A DNA stretch of 64,000 nucleotides from Trichosphaerium sp. ATCC 40318. Taxonomy: Eukaryota > Discosea > Flabellinia > Trichosidae. The notes below the pieces were generated by a model. The model made no database searches and was not told the DNA's origin. It was given only the letters and a program-made list of their open reading frames with translations. The DNA lies in contig JALMLS010000353.1 in assembly GCA_038496445.1 (NCBI GenBank), positions 310,001 through 374,000 of the forward strand, written 5' to 3'. Position 1 is the first letter of the stretch, and each line of letters begins with the position of its first letter. This document shows positions 12,587-22,359 of this stretch, piece by piece. A program made the position numbers and the translations under genes.

Positions 12587-13505
12587 CAACTGCTTTACGT
12601 CGAGTATTGACGAATAAAGAAAGGCAAAATTATGAATAAAAGTTCAATTTACAATTTCAGTGAAAAAAAAGAACGCTCTGAGTTGCCCTGAGATAGCGCC
12701 ATAAATGACAGATTGTTCAAAATTACACTCGAGATACACGAAGAAAAACCATTTTTATAGTTTCTTCGAGTCTGTTTGAAGCGATTTACAGCCTCGTGAA
12801 AAAACGTGAAAAAACGGTTCACCATTAAGAAAAAACAGTCTCATTTGCACTCGAAAAAAGAGGTGAAACAAAAACGAGATATACCGTGTTTATATCGCGA
12901 TACCTAATAAGGATTGTGTTTTTATGAAACCTCAATAGAATTAAACAAGAAGCATGTGCAGTTTCCGTCAAAATCAATAGTCCTATGAGGTTTGCATGGC
13001 ATGTAACGTTCTAATAGTGGTACAAAACAAAGAACGCTACATGCTCATGGAATGATGTTTATTATACGCGTTTGTGCGTATTCACTCTATGCTAGACTCT
13101 GCACTCCGTCTCTTTTTGTCGTGCACAAGAAACGACGTTTTTGATTAGAACCAGATGTTGCTGGCTCGGCACCATGCTTCACAGCACACGACAGCTTTTT
13201 CATGATAATACCACTATCACAAATCAGATTCATCGCAGTCTTTAAAGCTATATATGACAGACACCACTCAGCAACAGGAAACCCCAAGGCAACTCAATGG
13301 CTCGAATATAATAGAAGGTAAAAAATTCACTAGCGTAAAACAACAATGTACGCGGCCTTGTCGCCTTTGCCATTTCATTGGTAGGTGATATTTTTAATAG
13401 CTATGAGTCTCATTGATGTTTATAGAACATAATAGGCAGTGAAGTTCATGAAAGCGAGCACGAACCTATGTAACCCTAAGTTCTACTGATAGTTTTCTGA
13501 TTTAA
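12587..13505. other. Promoter region and unassigned sequence
   Basis: Upstream of the Zn2-Cys6 gene. A minus-strand frame at 13087-13287 encodes 66 residues, but only the part after an internal ATG looks gene-like (KKLSCAVKHGAEPATSGS) and it has no family match that I recognise. It may be a terminal exon preceded by the acceptor-like CATATATAG. Otherwise nothing is seen. Confidence 0.25.
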
Positions 13506-14095
13506 TAATAGAGTGGTAAGCGCAAAGTTGGTTTAATTTGTCCAAGTTCGTTAAATCTAGCAGCAGCAATATAGGTATCCACCCAACTTAGCTGTAAAGA
13601 AAGCGTCATCACATCTACTACAGTAAGAATGAGTTTATAACTTTAACTCGTATACACTGACTCGAAGTCTTGAAGGTGTATGATATGTAACTTGCGCGCT
13701 AAGAGGCGTTTAAAACACATGGATAGTAAGGTCGTTTCGTAGGTTTGTATTAAAAAAACTTGCAGTTCCTAATAATTCTTGCCGTACTGCAAACTGGCTG
13801 ATCCCAGTTATTTTTTAGTACTCATGAGTTTCTTATTTGTTTGGAGCTACATTAGCATCCAATATAGTTAAATCGAATTATCACAAAAGCTCCAAGGAGA
13901 CTCCAGAGAAACTAGAAGGTACTGCACGCCATGGGAGAAACGACTGAGGTAACGTTGTATACAAAATATCGAGTTATAATAGTACGGAGTAGACACTTTT
14001 GGGCTCGGTGCAATTATAGGTGAAGCATTGTCCGCATATTGTACTAACAACCCTTCCCTATTGGGGTTTTTTGAAGCGTACTTGGTGGTTGGCAT
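13506..14095 (-). CDS. Possible small multi-exon hypothetical gene
   Basis: A minus-strand ATG at 14095 opens MPTTKYASKNPNREGLLVQY. After a likely intron (donor GTGTCT) an acceptor CTTCTAG would lead to a hydrophobic segment FLWSLLGAFVIIRFNYIGC, consistent with one membrane span. Further down, an acceptor TTTACAG precedes a short exon reading LSWVDTYIAAARFNELGQIK and ending LYY at a stop near 13508. These pieces look coding but do not join into one model that I can defend, and there is no family match. Treat as a hypothetical locus, possibly a small membrane protein. Confidence 0.3.
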
Positions 14096-14829
14096 TGTAC
14101 ATGGTGCACACTTGAAGCGATTAACCGAACGTACTCTACCAACCTAGGTTCTTGTTGCCTCCTGCTCCATTAGCATAGTGGTCATACAACTATAAATATT
14201 AATTAAAAGCTAACTAGATGAGGCAACAAATGACGTAAATTCATATGTACGTCTCTACAAAAAACGTTTAAATTCTTCGGGTCACAAGAGCACTATATTA
14301 AGGTTGATTAATGGCGATGAGTTAGGCAGAGTTAGGCAGCTAAATTTGCAGTTACTTCGCTCTATTGCTTAGTTGGTACAACATTGCGGAGATAAGAATA
14401 AAACAATTTGGCATCAATAAATCACCTTTAGTTTTGTTTTCAGCATATTATTTATTGCGTTCCTCAATAAGTTCTAAGCTCTCCTTGTAACCTTACTCCG
14501 AGGAAAAATCAGAATAATATCACAACCTACAAGTAGTTTATTCGCATCAAGCACGTGACCAGCCAAAGTGGCAAAAGAAGCATGCAAAAATAACTATTCA
14601 AAAAAAAAACTGAAAAAGATCACGGTTACCACGGAGTTTGCGTGCAGTTTTGATGTGCGTATTAATAAAATAAGTTTTAAAAAATACCCACAGGTAAACG
14701 TTTCGCGCCTGGAAAATAAAATAACCCGCCACTTGAAGGGATTTGGTAGTCAAATTTTTAACCCAATACTTACTGCAGTACACAACTTAACTTCATTGTT
14801 GGTGAAGCGTTAGTCGGGTCAGGAGTGGA
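14096..14829. other. Spacer upstream of the DeSI gene
   Basis: About 730 bases with no recognised gene. A plus frame at 14568-14813 opens with GTG and is probably chance. One CACGTG lies at about 14553. The 5' UTR and promoter of the DeSI-like gene must be at the right end. Confidence 0.35.
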
Positions 14830-15870
14830 ATGAGGCGTAACCCAGGCTCTCAAAGCCCTGTTATATTGAATGTATATACGCTATCCTATTACAAGAAGAT
14901 AAACAGGTTTACAAGTACTTTGGGTCTTGGTGGCGCTTTCCATACAGGTGTAGAAGGTAAGCGCGCTATTTCGGTGGTATTTTACGAAACGCCACGCTTT
15001 TTTCTTCGCGAGTTTTTTAACACACTTGTAGTTTATGGCATAGAATTCGCTTACGCATGTAACAGAGGTTAGTATACGTTTCAGTATTTTTTTGTCGTGG
15101 GAATCCGTAAAACGCTTTTTGTATTTTTTCAGTTAGTTAAAGTATGTAGGCGTACACGCATTAGAACCTAGAACATTTCCAGGGTGTATTTATAAGAAAT
15201 CATTCTACATGGGCGATGTACGAACCTTAAAGAAAAAAAATCTCTGTTACACTCATTTTGTAGTTTGTATACTTACAAAACACGTAGACTACTATTGAAT
15301 GGGAGGACATTGCCTCAGTAATCAGAGATATGAGGTTCGTTTTCTTTTTTAAGTAACTTCAGAACATCAGAACATAAACGAAGGCCTATTATCCTTGAAT
15401 AAGCAAAAAAAAAAACTAAACATAAACAAGTGAACTTTCGGTTCACAAAACCTTTTGGCGCTTGCGCGCAAGAACTGCATTTTTTTTTTTCTCGAGTCGG
15501 TTTATTTTTGTTTGTCGGTTTTTTTTATCGTTGTCTGATTTATTTCCACAGGGAGCAGTTTCGTGGCACTGACTATAATTTACTTACACATAATTGTCAT
15601 TCATTCTGTGAGGCTTTTTGCAGACAACTTGTGAACAGACGCATACCAAAACGGCTTAAAAAATTACCACGTATTATAGCACACTTTAGACATATAATAC
15701 CACGGATTAAAGTTCAACCGGTAAGGAAGAAAGCTACTACAACAAAAAAAAAAAAACAACAAAAAAAAATCCAGAAAAAGAAAAAATATGGCCTTTTTTG
15801 TTGTTTTACTCAATTCGTTGTCTTATAGATTTTAGGAGTTGAAGATAATAGAACCACGCAGTGTAACTAG
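14830..15870 (+). CDS. DeSI-type PPPDE deSUMOylating isopeptidase
   Basis: PPPDE-fold thiol peptidase, in characterised members a SUMO or ubiquitin isopeptidase. Exon 1 (ATG 14830) gives VILNVYTLSYYKKINRF and LGLGGAFHTGVE, which carries the catalytic His region; the second exon continues VYGIEFAYACNRE, then PRTFPGCIYKKSFYMGDTT and IEWEDIASVIRDMREQF, then FRGTDYNLLTHNCHSFCE, where the Cys after HN is the expected nucleophile. Introns use GTAAGC, GTTAGT, GTACGA and GTTCGT donors. The C-terminus probably splices over the lysine-rich stretch (donor GTAAGG, acceptor CTTATAG) to end RIKVQPILGVEDNRTTQCN; without that intron it would end in a poly-Lys tail at 15828. With the PIAS ligase near 43 kb the window holds both a SUMO ligase and a candidate SUMO protease. 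Confidence 0.85.
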
Positions 15871-16191
15871 ATGTATAGATGGGGACGCTTACTCAAGTTA
15901 TTCAGAGGACTCTTCTGTACGTTCTTCTTGATCAAACGGTTTTTTTTTCAACAATTTTTGGCTCGTTTTTTCAATTCCGACTTGCAAGAAAACGCACGTA
16001 CTCACTTGAACTTTCTACAACGTGGCCGCAACAACATTCAAACGTATTTTTAAAACCTACTGTGGTCAGACACCCTTCTAAATAGCTCAAAAACTATCAC
16101 CCTTTTATCGAATTTTCAGAAAGTTTGATTTTACAAACTACTTTACTACGGACTTTTTCTAATTTTAGATTTATTTTTAGACTGATGGTGA
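15871..16191. other. Spacer after DeSI
   Basis: Frames here (for example 15871-16053) start inside a T-rich, low-complexity region and have no family match. Probably 3' UTR and spacer. Confidence 0.35.
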
Positions 16192-16371
16192 TTACGTTGT
16201 TGAGTATGTATACCTATAACACACAAAAGAAGCAAGCCCGTGGAAGTGATGTAAACGCTCGAAAGAGCCTTCATGGCGCTCTACGACCTTTGCTTTCTTA
16301 ATTTTTTTCAAAATCGCGTAACTCTTTGGAGACCGATTACCTCGTACAGACTTATGCGGAATCCTTTGCAT
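16192..16371 (-). CDS. Small basic ORF, hypothetical
   Basis: A 59-residue minus-strand frame from an ATG at 16371, opening MQRIPHKSVRGNRSPKSY and continuing AILKKIKKAKVVERHEGSF, then a histidine-containing middle and a TAA at 16192. It is strongly basic. Upstream, near 16455-16485, lies a short direct repeat containing GGAACGAAA. No family is recognised. It could be a real small protein or chance. Confidence 0.25.
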   Translation of the reverse strand: MQRIPHKSVRGNRSPKSYAILKKIKKAKVVERHEGSFERLHHFHGLASFVCYRYTYSTT

Positions 16372-16626
16372 TGTATATTACGGATTCACGACCTTTGCTG
16401 TAGTCAATGTATCATAAATATTGTAAATTAGCTTGCCAGTCGTTTGTATTTCGTTCCTTGACTTTTCTTTCGTTCCTTTACTGCACCCAATTTGGAAATA
16501 TATTCGTACCTAACACAAAAAATGTACAACATGTACAAAAATAATAAATTAGGTAGCTACCTACAAAATAACAAGACAACTTTTGTGTGTAGTTTATTGT
16601 TGATACAAATGTCTAATTAGTGTCAT
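16372..16626. other. Spacer
   Basis: 255 bases of AT-rich sequence between two minus-strand frames; the AATAAT/AATAAA-like stretches near 16540-16610 would suit the 3' end of a gene. Nothing else seen. Confidence 0.3.
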
Positions 16627-17463
16627 TTATTCCCAAGGAGCTTTCCATCCGTTTTTCTTCTTTTCCAGATAGTACGTATTAAAAGGATCAGCGCTACATG
16701 AATGGTCTTCAACAATAAAAACACCAATAACTGCCTTTGATATAGGTGATATACAGTGAATGAGGTAACATTGAATCTCTCCATTATCATACTTTAGACA
16801 CGTGAGGTTTTTCAATCCCCACTTTTTTTTCTTCAAAACTTCTTCGAAACTCTTCAACACCTCAGGTTTTTTCACGTGTTCCGAGAACGTTTTTAAATCA
16901 AATTCGCTGAAGCAATCAATATGTTCTTCATAGTCAAACGTAAATCTCTTGAACAGGCTCATTAGTGCGTGGTCTCCCTCGTCATCTTCTTTTAAGGCTA
17001 TGTAGAATGGAGTGAAAATTGGTACATCTGGGGAATTGTAGTAGGCGAATTCAAAGCCATCTAGGTGAGTAGCGAGCGAGGTAGCTATCTTCTGGTTATC
17101 ACATCTTTCCTTCCAACAGTCTACATCGCCTTCCACAATCCAAACCTCTCCGTAAAGTCCTTCAGCACGTATGTCGTAGTCACCAGTCGCTGCTACTTCG
17201 AGAACTTCTTTGTATCCGAGAATGTCAGAAGCTTTGAAATATTCCCAAATGCCGTTGTTGTGAATGTAACCCTCATCGGTGATTGTGGCGTACAGAGAGA
17301 TGTACTTTTGTCTCCAATACGGTACACGTGATTTGATAAACTTTTCGTAGCACTTCGATACCGTCAAGTACGTATAAAGAGATGCCTTGTCAGTGTTGTA
17401 CTCCATGATCACCATTACAATCTCTTTAGGGAGTTTTTTGTTTAAGGCTGTTGTGTTGTCCAT
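16627..17463 (-). CDS. Intronless orphan with F-box-like N-terminus
   Basis: One uninterrupted 278-residue frame. Residues about 11-55 (KLPKEIVMVIMEYNTDKASL followed by YTYLTVSKCYEKFI) have the LP.E....I......L...VSK.. spacing of an F-box. The rest is acidic and aromatic-rich with no domain I recognise; it contains CWKERC and ends KKKNGWKAPWE. Codon use and lack of introns set it apart from neighbours and match the LRR gene at 5434 and the MORN-like gene at 40091, which also begin with F-box-like segments. It may be a substrate-recruiting subunit of an SCF-type ligase (inference), possibly of viral descent. Confidence 0.7.
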   Translation of the reverse strand: MDNTTALNKKLPKEIVMVIMEYNTDKASLYTYLTVSKCYEKFIKSRVPYWRQKYISLYATITDEGYIHNNGIWEYFKASDILGYKEVLEVAATGDYDIRAEGLYGEVWIVEGDVDCWKERCDNQKIATSLATHLDGFEFAYYNSPDVPIFTPFYIALKEDDEGDHALMSLFKRFTFDYEEHIDCFSEFDLKTFSEHVKKPEVLKSFEEVLKKKKWGLKNLTCLKYDNGEIQCYLIHCISPISKAVIGVFIVEDHSCSADPFNTYYLEKKKNGWKAPWE

Positions 17464-17723
17464 TGATACTCTTTGCTAATTTATGGTTTTAAGTCGTTGT
17501 ATTTATTAAGTTCTAGAGGCACGCGCTCGAAGCGTGCCACTTGGAATTAACAGATAAACTTGAACGAGCGTTTGTGAAGTATAGTTTAGGAACATAGTTT
17601 GTGTAACACAAACGATGTTTTCTTGGCAGTATTTGTACTGGAAAATAAACTATTGGGTTAATAGGCTCACTAGATATGAGGCTTTGTCATAGTTGTTATG
17701 AAAGTTTTTTGTTATGAACAGTT

Positions 17724-18119
17724 TTAACTTGGACTGGGTCTTGTCACAAAAGATCGTCTCGCTGTTCTTAATTTGATTGAACAAGGACATAGTCTAATGC
17801 GTTTGGTAGGGTTAGAATTACACTTATAACACAGGATGTTGCCATTTTCAGCCACAGCGAACTTTTTATCCCAAACTAATGAAACCCAAGCTAGCCATAT
17901 CAATGACTTACAAAATAATATCTCATAAAGCGTTCCTTTGTGTACGTGTTGATGGGCTTGCTTCAAAACCGCAGGTAAACTAGGTGTTAATATTTGTACA
18001 AGTTGTATTTTACTATGGCATCCTACGGAGACCAATACATTTTTCTCATGATTGTAAAAAAACCTATCAAAAGTAACAAAAAGGTGGAGAACGTTGGACA
18101 TGCTGAGAAATCTGCACAA
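17724..18119 (-). CDS. Hypothetical protein, 131 residues
   Basis: An open minus-strand frame from an ATG at 18119 (MCRFLSMSNVLHLFVTFDRF). It contains a segment NVLVSVGCHSKIQLVQI and near the end NILCYKC...LCPCSIK with four cysteines in CxxC/CxC spacing. A possible 30-base intron (GTGTAATTC...CATTAG) could remove part of the Cys region. No family is recognised, no introns are certain, and it may be a fragment of a larger gene. Confidence 0.3.
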   Translation of the reverse strand: MCRFLSMSNVLHLFVTFDRFFYNHEKNVLVSVGCHSKIQLVQILTPSLPAVLKQAHQHVHKGTLYEILFCKSLIWLAWVSLVWDKKFAVAENGNILCYKCNSNPTKRIRLCPCSIKLRTARRSFVTRPSPS

Positions 18120-18460
18120 GGTTGTTTTTTTTCTATCCTTTCTTAAAAAGGTAATTGTCGCCTTATTTGTTTAAATTAAATTCCTTAAACTTTCTGCTTA
18201 GCCAACGATGTTGTTGGTCTTAAAGGTGAAATTAACAATTATACAGTACGCTGGTACTAAACAAGTGACTTATAAGAATCCTTACCGACGGCGTAGATAA
18301 AGGACCTAGAGCAACGTACAAATATAAATCAGTCAATCAATAAAAATAATCAATAAATGATACTGCTTCATTTACATGGAATACCGAGAGCAACTTGTGA
18401 TACTGCAATAACGTATTGAAGGCAAACTTGTACTGTACAATTTATTTTATTCTGGAGCAA
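18120..18460. other. Spacer
   Basis: About 340 bases between two minus-strand genes. It contains AATAAA at about 18340 on the plus strand. No coding signal seen. Confidence 0.35.
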
Positions 18461-19290
18461 TCAATTGAGAGGCTTCATAGGTATGAATACAATTTTTTCA
18501 AATGGTTGGCTTCTTTGAACTTCTGGCATGCGCCAAAACTTACTAGCGTTTTGTATCCGTTCCCACGGATTTAATGTTTTGTTTGTATTGCTTTTCATTT
18601 CTCTTCTTCGACTCTTTGATGCCGAAGTATGTATCACTGACCCATACCGAGAAGTAAATTGTTTAAAATCACGTGCCAACAGTGTATTACTATACGTCAT
18701 CAAACGTTTTTTGTGTTGTTGACCTCTTCTTTGTTGTTGCCTTTGTGTTTTTTGCCTCTTTACAATTTTACCGTTCTTATACTCCGGATATTGTTTGTAG
18801 CATACTCCAAGGTCTTTGCTCATAGGTAAGGCTAGTCTTTGAGGAAGCCATAAAGGGTTCGCCTTAATTGGAGGTAGTCTTAAAAAATGAGATTAGAATC
18901 AATTTAAAACTTAAAAAAGTGCTTTTAGTTTTAACCCAAGGCTCTACAAGCGTCGGAAAGGCGTAATACACCTTCCTTACGCGCAATACATTGTTGGGGG
19001 GTATTAATTCTGGCTAGAATAAGCAATAAACGATCCCGAAGGAATGTTTTTACCGATCTCGCTTTCAAAGAGTTAGCTTCGTACCTTTCAGTCATTACAC
19101 AAGGTAATGTATATCTATCTTCTTGAGGATCTTTTTTTGCCATGCGTTGAAGTAGAATAAGAGAATCTGCAGCGACTGTTTGTCTCGTATCAGGTTCGGC
19201 GCAAGCAGAGGTAACATTTGCCCTGTTGCTTAAAATATCACGTGGTAAACGCGGTAAAATACACGTAGTAGTATTTCCGGTGTTTATCAT
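18461..19290 (-). CDS. Orphan paralogue family, copy A
   Basis: Two frames in tandem on the minus strand. Part 1 (19290-18931) opens MINTGNTTTCILPRLPRDIL and contains TRQTVAADSLILLQRMAKKD and a tail with RKEGVLRLSDACRALG. Part 2 (open from about 18877 to a stop at 18461) begins LPPIKANPLWLPQRLALP, is very basic in the middle (RQKTQRQQQRRGQQHKK) and ends with NPWERIQNASKFWR. A T-rich stretch ending TTTTTTAAG sits just before part 2, suggesting an intron, but the simplest donor (GTTAAAAC at the end of part 1) does not keep frame, so the join is unresolved. Copies B (33 kb) and C (28 kb) have the same two parts. No known domain recognised; the basic middle suggests nucleic-acid binding or nuclear location (inference). 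Confidence 0.6.
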
Positions 19291-19338
19291 TATTAGATTG
19301 TTTGAGTGTTGTTGCGACGGTGGAGTGATACAGTGTGA

Positions 19339-19690
19339 ATGGCCGCATTGTACGTAATCTCGGAATTTGTTTTTATTTCGTTTTTTTTTTCTTTCGACAA
19401 ACGTTTGTAGCCCTACATTTTACAACAATACGTTTTATTACAGAAAGGTTCTCGGGATAGTTCCCGAGAGTCTATTGAATAAGATTTATCTTCCGACAAA
19501 ACTCGCTAAAACGAAAAAAAAGCGTTTTAATTTAAATCTGCGAGAAATAAAAGTTGAAAAAATAGCCACACAAATACTATTTCCCTTTGGATTCTGTGAC
19601 GTCATCAAAGGATTATATCTGTACCGAGATAGCCGAATTGTAAATCATCAAAACGCCTACGAGCCATTCGTAATATTGTTACGAACATAG
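19339..19690 (+). CDS. Small two-exon basic protein, hypothetical
   Basis: The ATG at 19339 opens MAA, then a canonical intron (GTACGTAA...TTTGTAG, about 19350-19411) joins to a frame beginning FPTFYNNTFYYRKVLGIVPE and ending FVILLRT at a stop at 19690, about 96 residues. It contains a lysine-rich stretch (KLAKTKKKRF). It starts only 48 bp from the start of orphan copy A on the opposite strand, so the two share a bidirectional promoter. Size and charge would suit a mitochondrial ribosomal or similar small protein, but no family is recognised. Confidence 0.45.
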
Positions 19691-20319
19691 TAGGTTTCAG
19701 TCACCCAAGCACGGGATAGTGTTAATCGTGAAAACAGTCAGCGTTCGGGCGGAGTTTTACTTATTACTGCACATTGCCTCATGCTAATCCACACATAAAT
19801 ACAGGATATAGTAATGTACAACAAAATGAATGTATCTAAAACATCAATATGGTTGTAACACGTTTTGTGTTTCACGTGATTGTTTTTAAAAACAAAAATC
19901 CAATTTGTACAAAAAAAAAAGGAAACAAAAATGATCAAATGTACTTTGTTTGTGTGGCCTCACCGTCTAATATTAGCTCCTGGTTTACTAAACATTTTAT
20001 AGTCACCGTGGTATGGTGGCACTGGCAAGAAAGCCTTCATGCAAAAAAAAAAAACCCAAAAAACTTTTTTGCTGTTGTGTATTGCTAACAGGTAACGATA
20101 AATTTCGTTGAGATTAAATGTACAACTATGTTAGCTCCATCTGGTTTCTATTTTAGCGCACGAAGAAGACTTGATACCAAAATAGAAACTGTCATTTTGA
20201 AAAAATGTGCGTAAAAAATCGGAGTTTGAAGAGATTTACCTCTGATATTTTGGGTGTTCTTACACAATATCATCGCAAAAGTCCATACCTATAGGAGCAA
20301 GAAAAAAAATACACTGGTT
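19691..20319. other. Spacer, gene-poor
   Basis: About 630 bases with A/T runs. Open frames here (19738-19938 minus, 19849-20088 plus) consist mostly of low-complexity residues. One CACGTG at about 19875. Nothing supportable. Confidence 0.35.
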
Positions 20320-20860
20320 TATAAAGCGGAGCTTGAGTTATACAAGGTGACATTCTGGTATAATGGCGTTATATTGCTCTGAACGATAGCGCATACATCA
20401 AAATCGGCGTAAAACGCTATTGAAAATGACGCTGAGGATTTTCTTAACAAACGAAAACACATGATTTTGTACAATAAAAACAACGCTGTGGCTATCCAAC
20501 ATTCTTGTATTGACCATTCCAACAAGGTGCCAACGTATTCGTGCGCTCTTATAGAACAGCAGCAAGATGCCTAGAAGAAGGAAAGTTAATGCCTAAACTT
20601 ATCACGAATGTCAATAAACAAGGACATGATCTATCAAGAATGGATACATAGTGTGTACCGGTCGCCTACATAGGGAATGGTCAATTCTGTCAATGGTAAC
20701 AAAGAACGAGAGTACAACTATTGGAATTCCAGTGGACTATTGCAAAATCAATTTATGTGCGTCAATGATGAAATAGAAAGAGGGGGAGCTTTAAACAATA
20801 TTATGATAGCCATGTAGATGTAAGCCAAATTGTGAATACAATAAAAGGATTTTTATTAAG
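20320..20860 (+). pseudogene. Decayed MORN/YwqK-like gene remnant
   Basis: Across three frames the plus strand shows fragments of the same repeat style as the intact gene at 40091: VTFWYNGVILL near 20345-20380, EGKLMPKLITNVNKQG near 20578-20625, GNGQFCQW near 20675 and YNYWNSSGLLQNQFMCVND near 20712-20770, followed by a frameshifted RG.KQYYDSH near 20780-20815. Stop codons and shifts separate the pieces, so no protein can be made. The pattern (W-[YN]-x-[NS]-G-x-L then a cysteine or phenylalanine and VND) is what the intact copy shows. Identity as a pseudogene of that family is probable, not proven. Confidence 0.45.
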
Positions 20861-20929
20861 ACAGCATACATTGGCATGTACACCTACCATTGGCTGCGTA
20901 CTACGGACTAGGGTTTTAATCATTACAAT

Positions 20930-21971
20930 AATGAAATGTTAGTGTCCTTATAGGGCGATTTAGCATCAAGTAGGGGTTCACTGCACTGCTTTGTTAATCA
21001 AACAAACATTTGGAATATTGATAAGCTATTGGTTGCACAACTGGGTGCGTCACCACTTCCTGGATGCATAGAAGAGAACTATGGTACTCCCATCTTTATT
21101 GTTGTGTTACAAAGAATGCTGTGCAATAGCTAACCTTGTATTGCAAGTAACCTTGTCAATCTACTTTCTGTGTACAACTTAGTGGGTCTAGCAAGGTGTA
21201 TCGAAGCTGCTTTGACCAAAACTGATTGCCACAGATATTATAGCTTGTGCACTTCCTTGAATAATAGAATTGAAATGGTAGCGTTTGCCCTGAGATTTTA
21301 TACTATACTAAATAACAAAGTCAGATCAGCTACACAAAATGTAAGTTATACTTTTCATCATACTTAACAGCACTATTGTCAGGTGTTCATACGATCATTA
21401 CACCCTTTCTTACAATGAAAGGGATTAACTGTATAGCTAAAAACCAACTACTCAGAAAACTGTAGACCTTAAGTTAAATCAGGCTTCATTCAGTTGTGCT
21501 TTTATTCTGCAAGTCCTAGTGTAAGTTTTTTTACCTACAAGACATCTTAAATTGATTTATTACTTCGTTGTTTTGCATACGTGAAAAAATCACGTGAAAT
21601 ACACGTGTTATTCGTTGACATATTAAATTACTATATGGGAACAGTCAAACGGTTTATTATAATGATTCAATGCTATCCGCACCTTCTCTTGCTTTTACCT
21701 GTGATATCTAAAGCGCTATTAGGTATCTCAACAGGTGAGAACTTGCCATCATTACTGTAGACTTACACATCCCTTACTAGATAGTCTCAATGATACATTT
21801 CCATCGACTAACGGTGAGGCTAATGAAGATTTATTTTGGAGTAGCTTCATCCCTGTTGTTGCTATATTAGCGTTTGTTCTATTTATTGGATGTATATCAA
21901 AAGTGTTACTTTGGTTTAACAGCAAGAAAATAATTGATAGAGCACGCAACACATCTACCTTTGTATTGTAA
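20930..21971 (+). other. Possible fragmentary membrane-protein gene
   Basis: Several open stretches look coding but cannot be joined with confidence. At about 20985-21130 a frame reads CFVNQTNIWNIDKLL and GASPLPGCIEENYGTPIF. At 21170-21365 another contains CIEAALTKTDCHRYYSLCTS. At 21760-21971 an exon-like frame reads DTFPSTNGEANEDLFWSSF, then a clear membrane span (IPVVAILAFVLFIGC) and a short basic tail ending at TAA 21971. An ATG at 21662 begins a signal-peptide-like MIQCYPHLLLLLPVISKALL, but the splice between the two is out of phase. It may be a type I membrane protein gene with errors or a pseudogene. Confidence 0.3.
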
Positions 21972-21992
21972 ACAAACTCATTTGAAATAAAA

Positions 21993-22217
21993 ATGTCAAA
22001 GCCGATAGTTTTACGTGGTGTAATTTTGTTTGTGCTACCCAGTGTTTCTATATTTGTATATCACCTATATGGCACGTGGGATGTGTTAGCTAAGATTCTA
22101 CACGCAAGGGTGCTACTTTGTATTGAGAGTGGATTGTGCCAGCGTTGCATGAACAAACACAATCTAACTTACAGTTTAATTTGTTTCTCTAAGTACAAAA
22201 TACACTATTTAGGCTAG
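21993..22217 (+). CDS. Small hydrophobic ORF, hypothetical
   Basis: A 74-residue frame from ATG 21993 with a hydrophobic start (IVLRGVILFVLPSVSIFVYH) like a signal peptide or anchor, then four cysteines (LLCIESGLCQRCMNKH and a later C). A short intron (GTGGGATG...ACGCAAG) could be present. No family recognised; it lies directly before the beta-lactamase-fold gene on the same strand. Confidence 0.3.
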   Translation: MSKPIVLRGVILFVLPSVSIFVYHLYGTWDVLAKILHARVLLCIESGLCQRCMNKHNLTYSLICFSKYKIHYLG

Positions 22218-22359
22218 CGGATCAAAACATCTTTAGGTTGGACGTCTTCAGCCATTTAAAGCTCGCCAGTTGACAACAGTTCATTCCTCCGTATTCAAGA
22301 AACAAGGTCTTAATAATTGAGGAAGTCACAATTGTCACCAACAACAACCACAGCCACAC

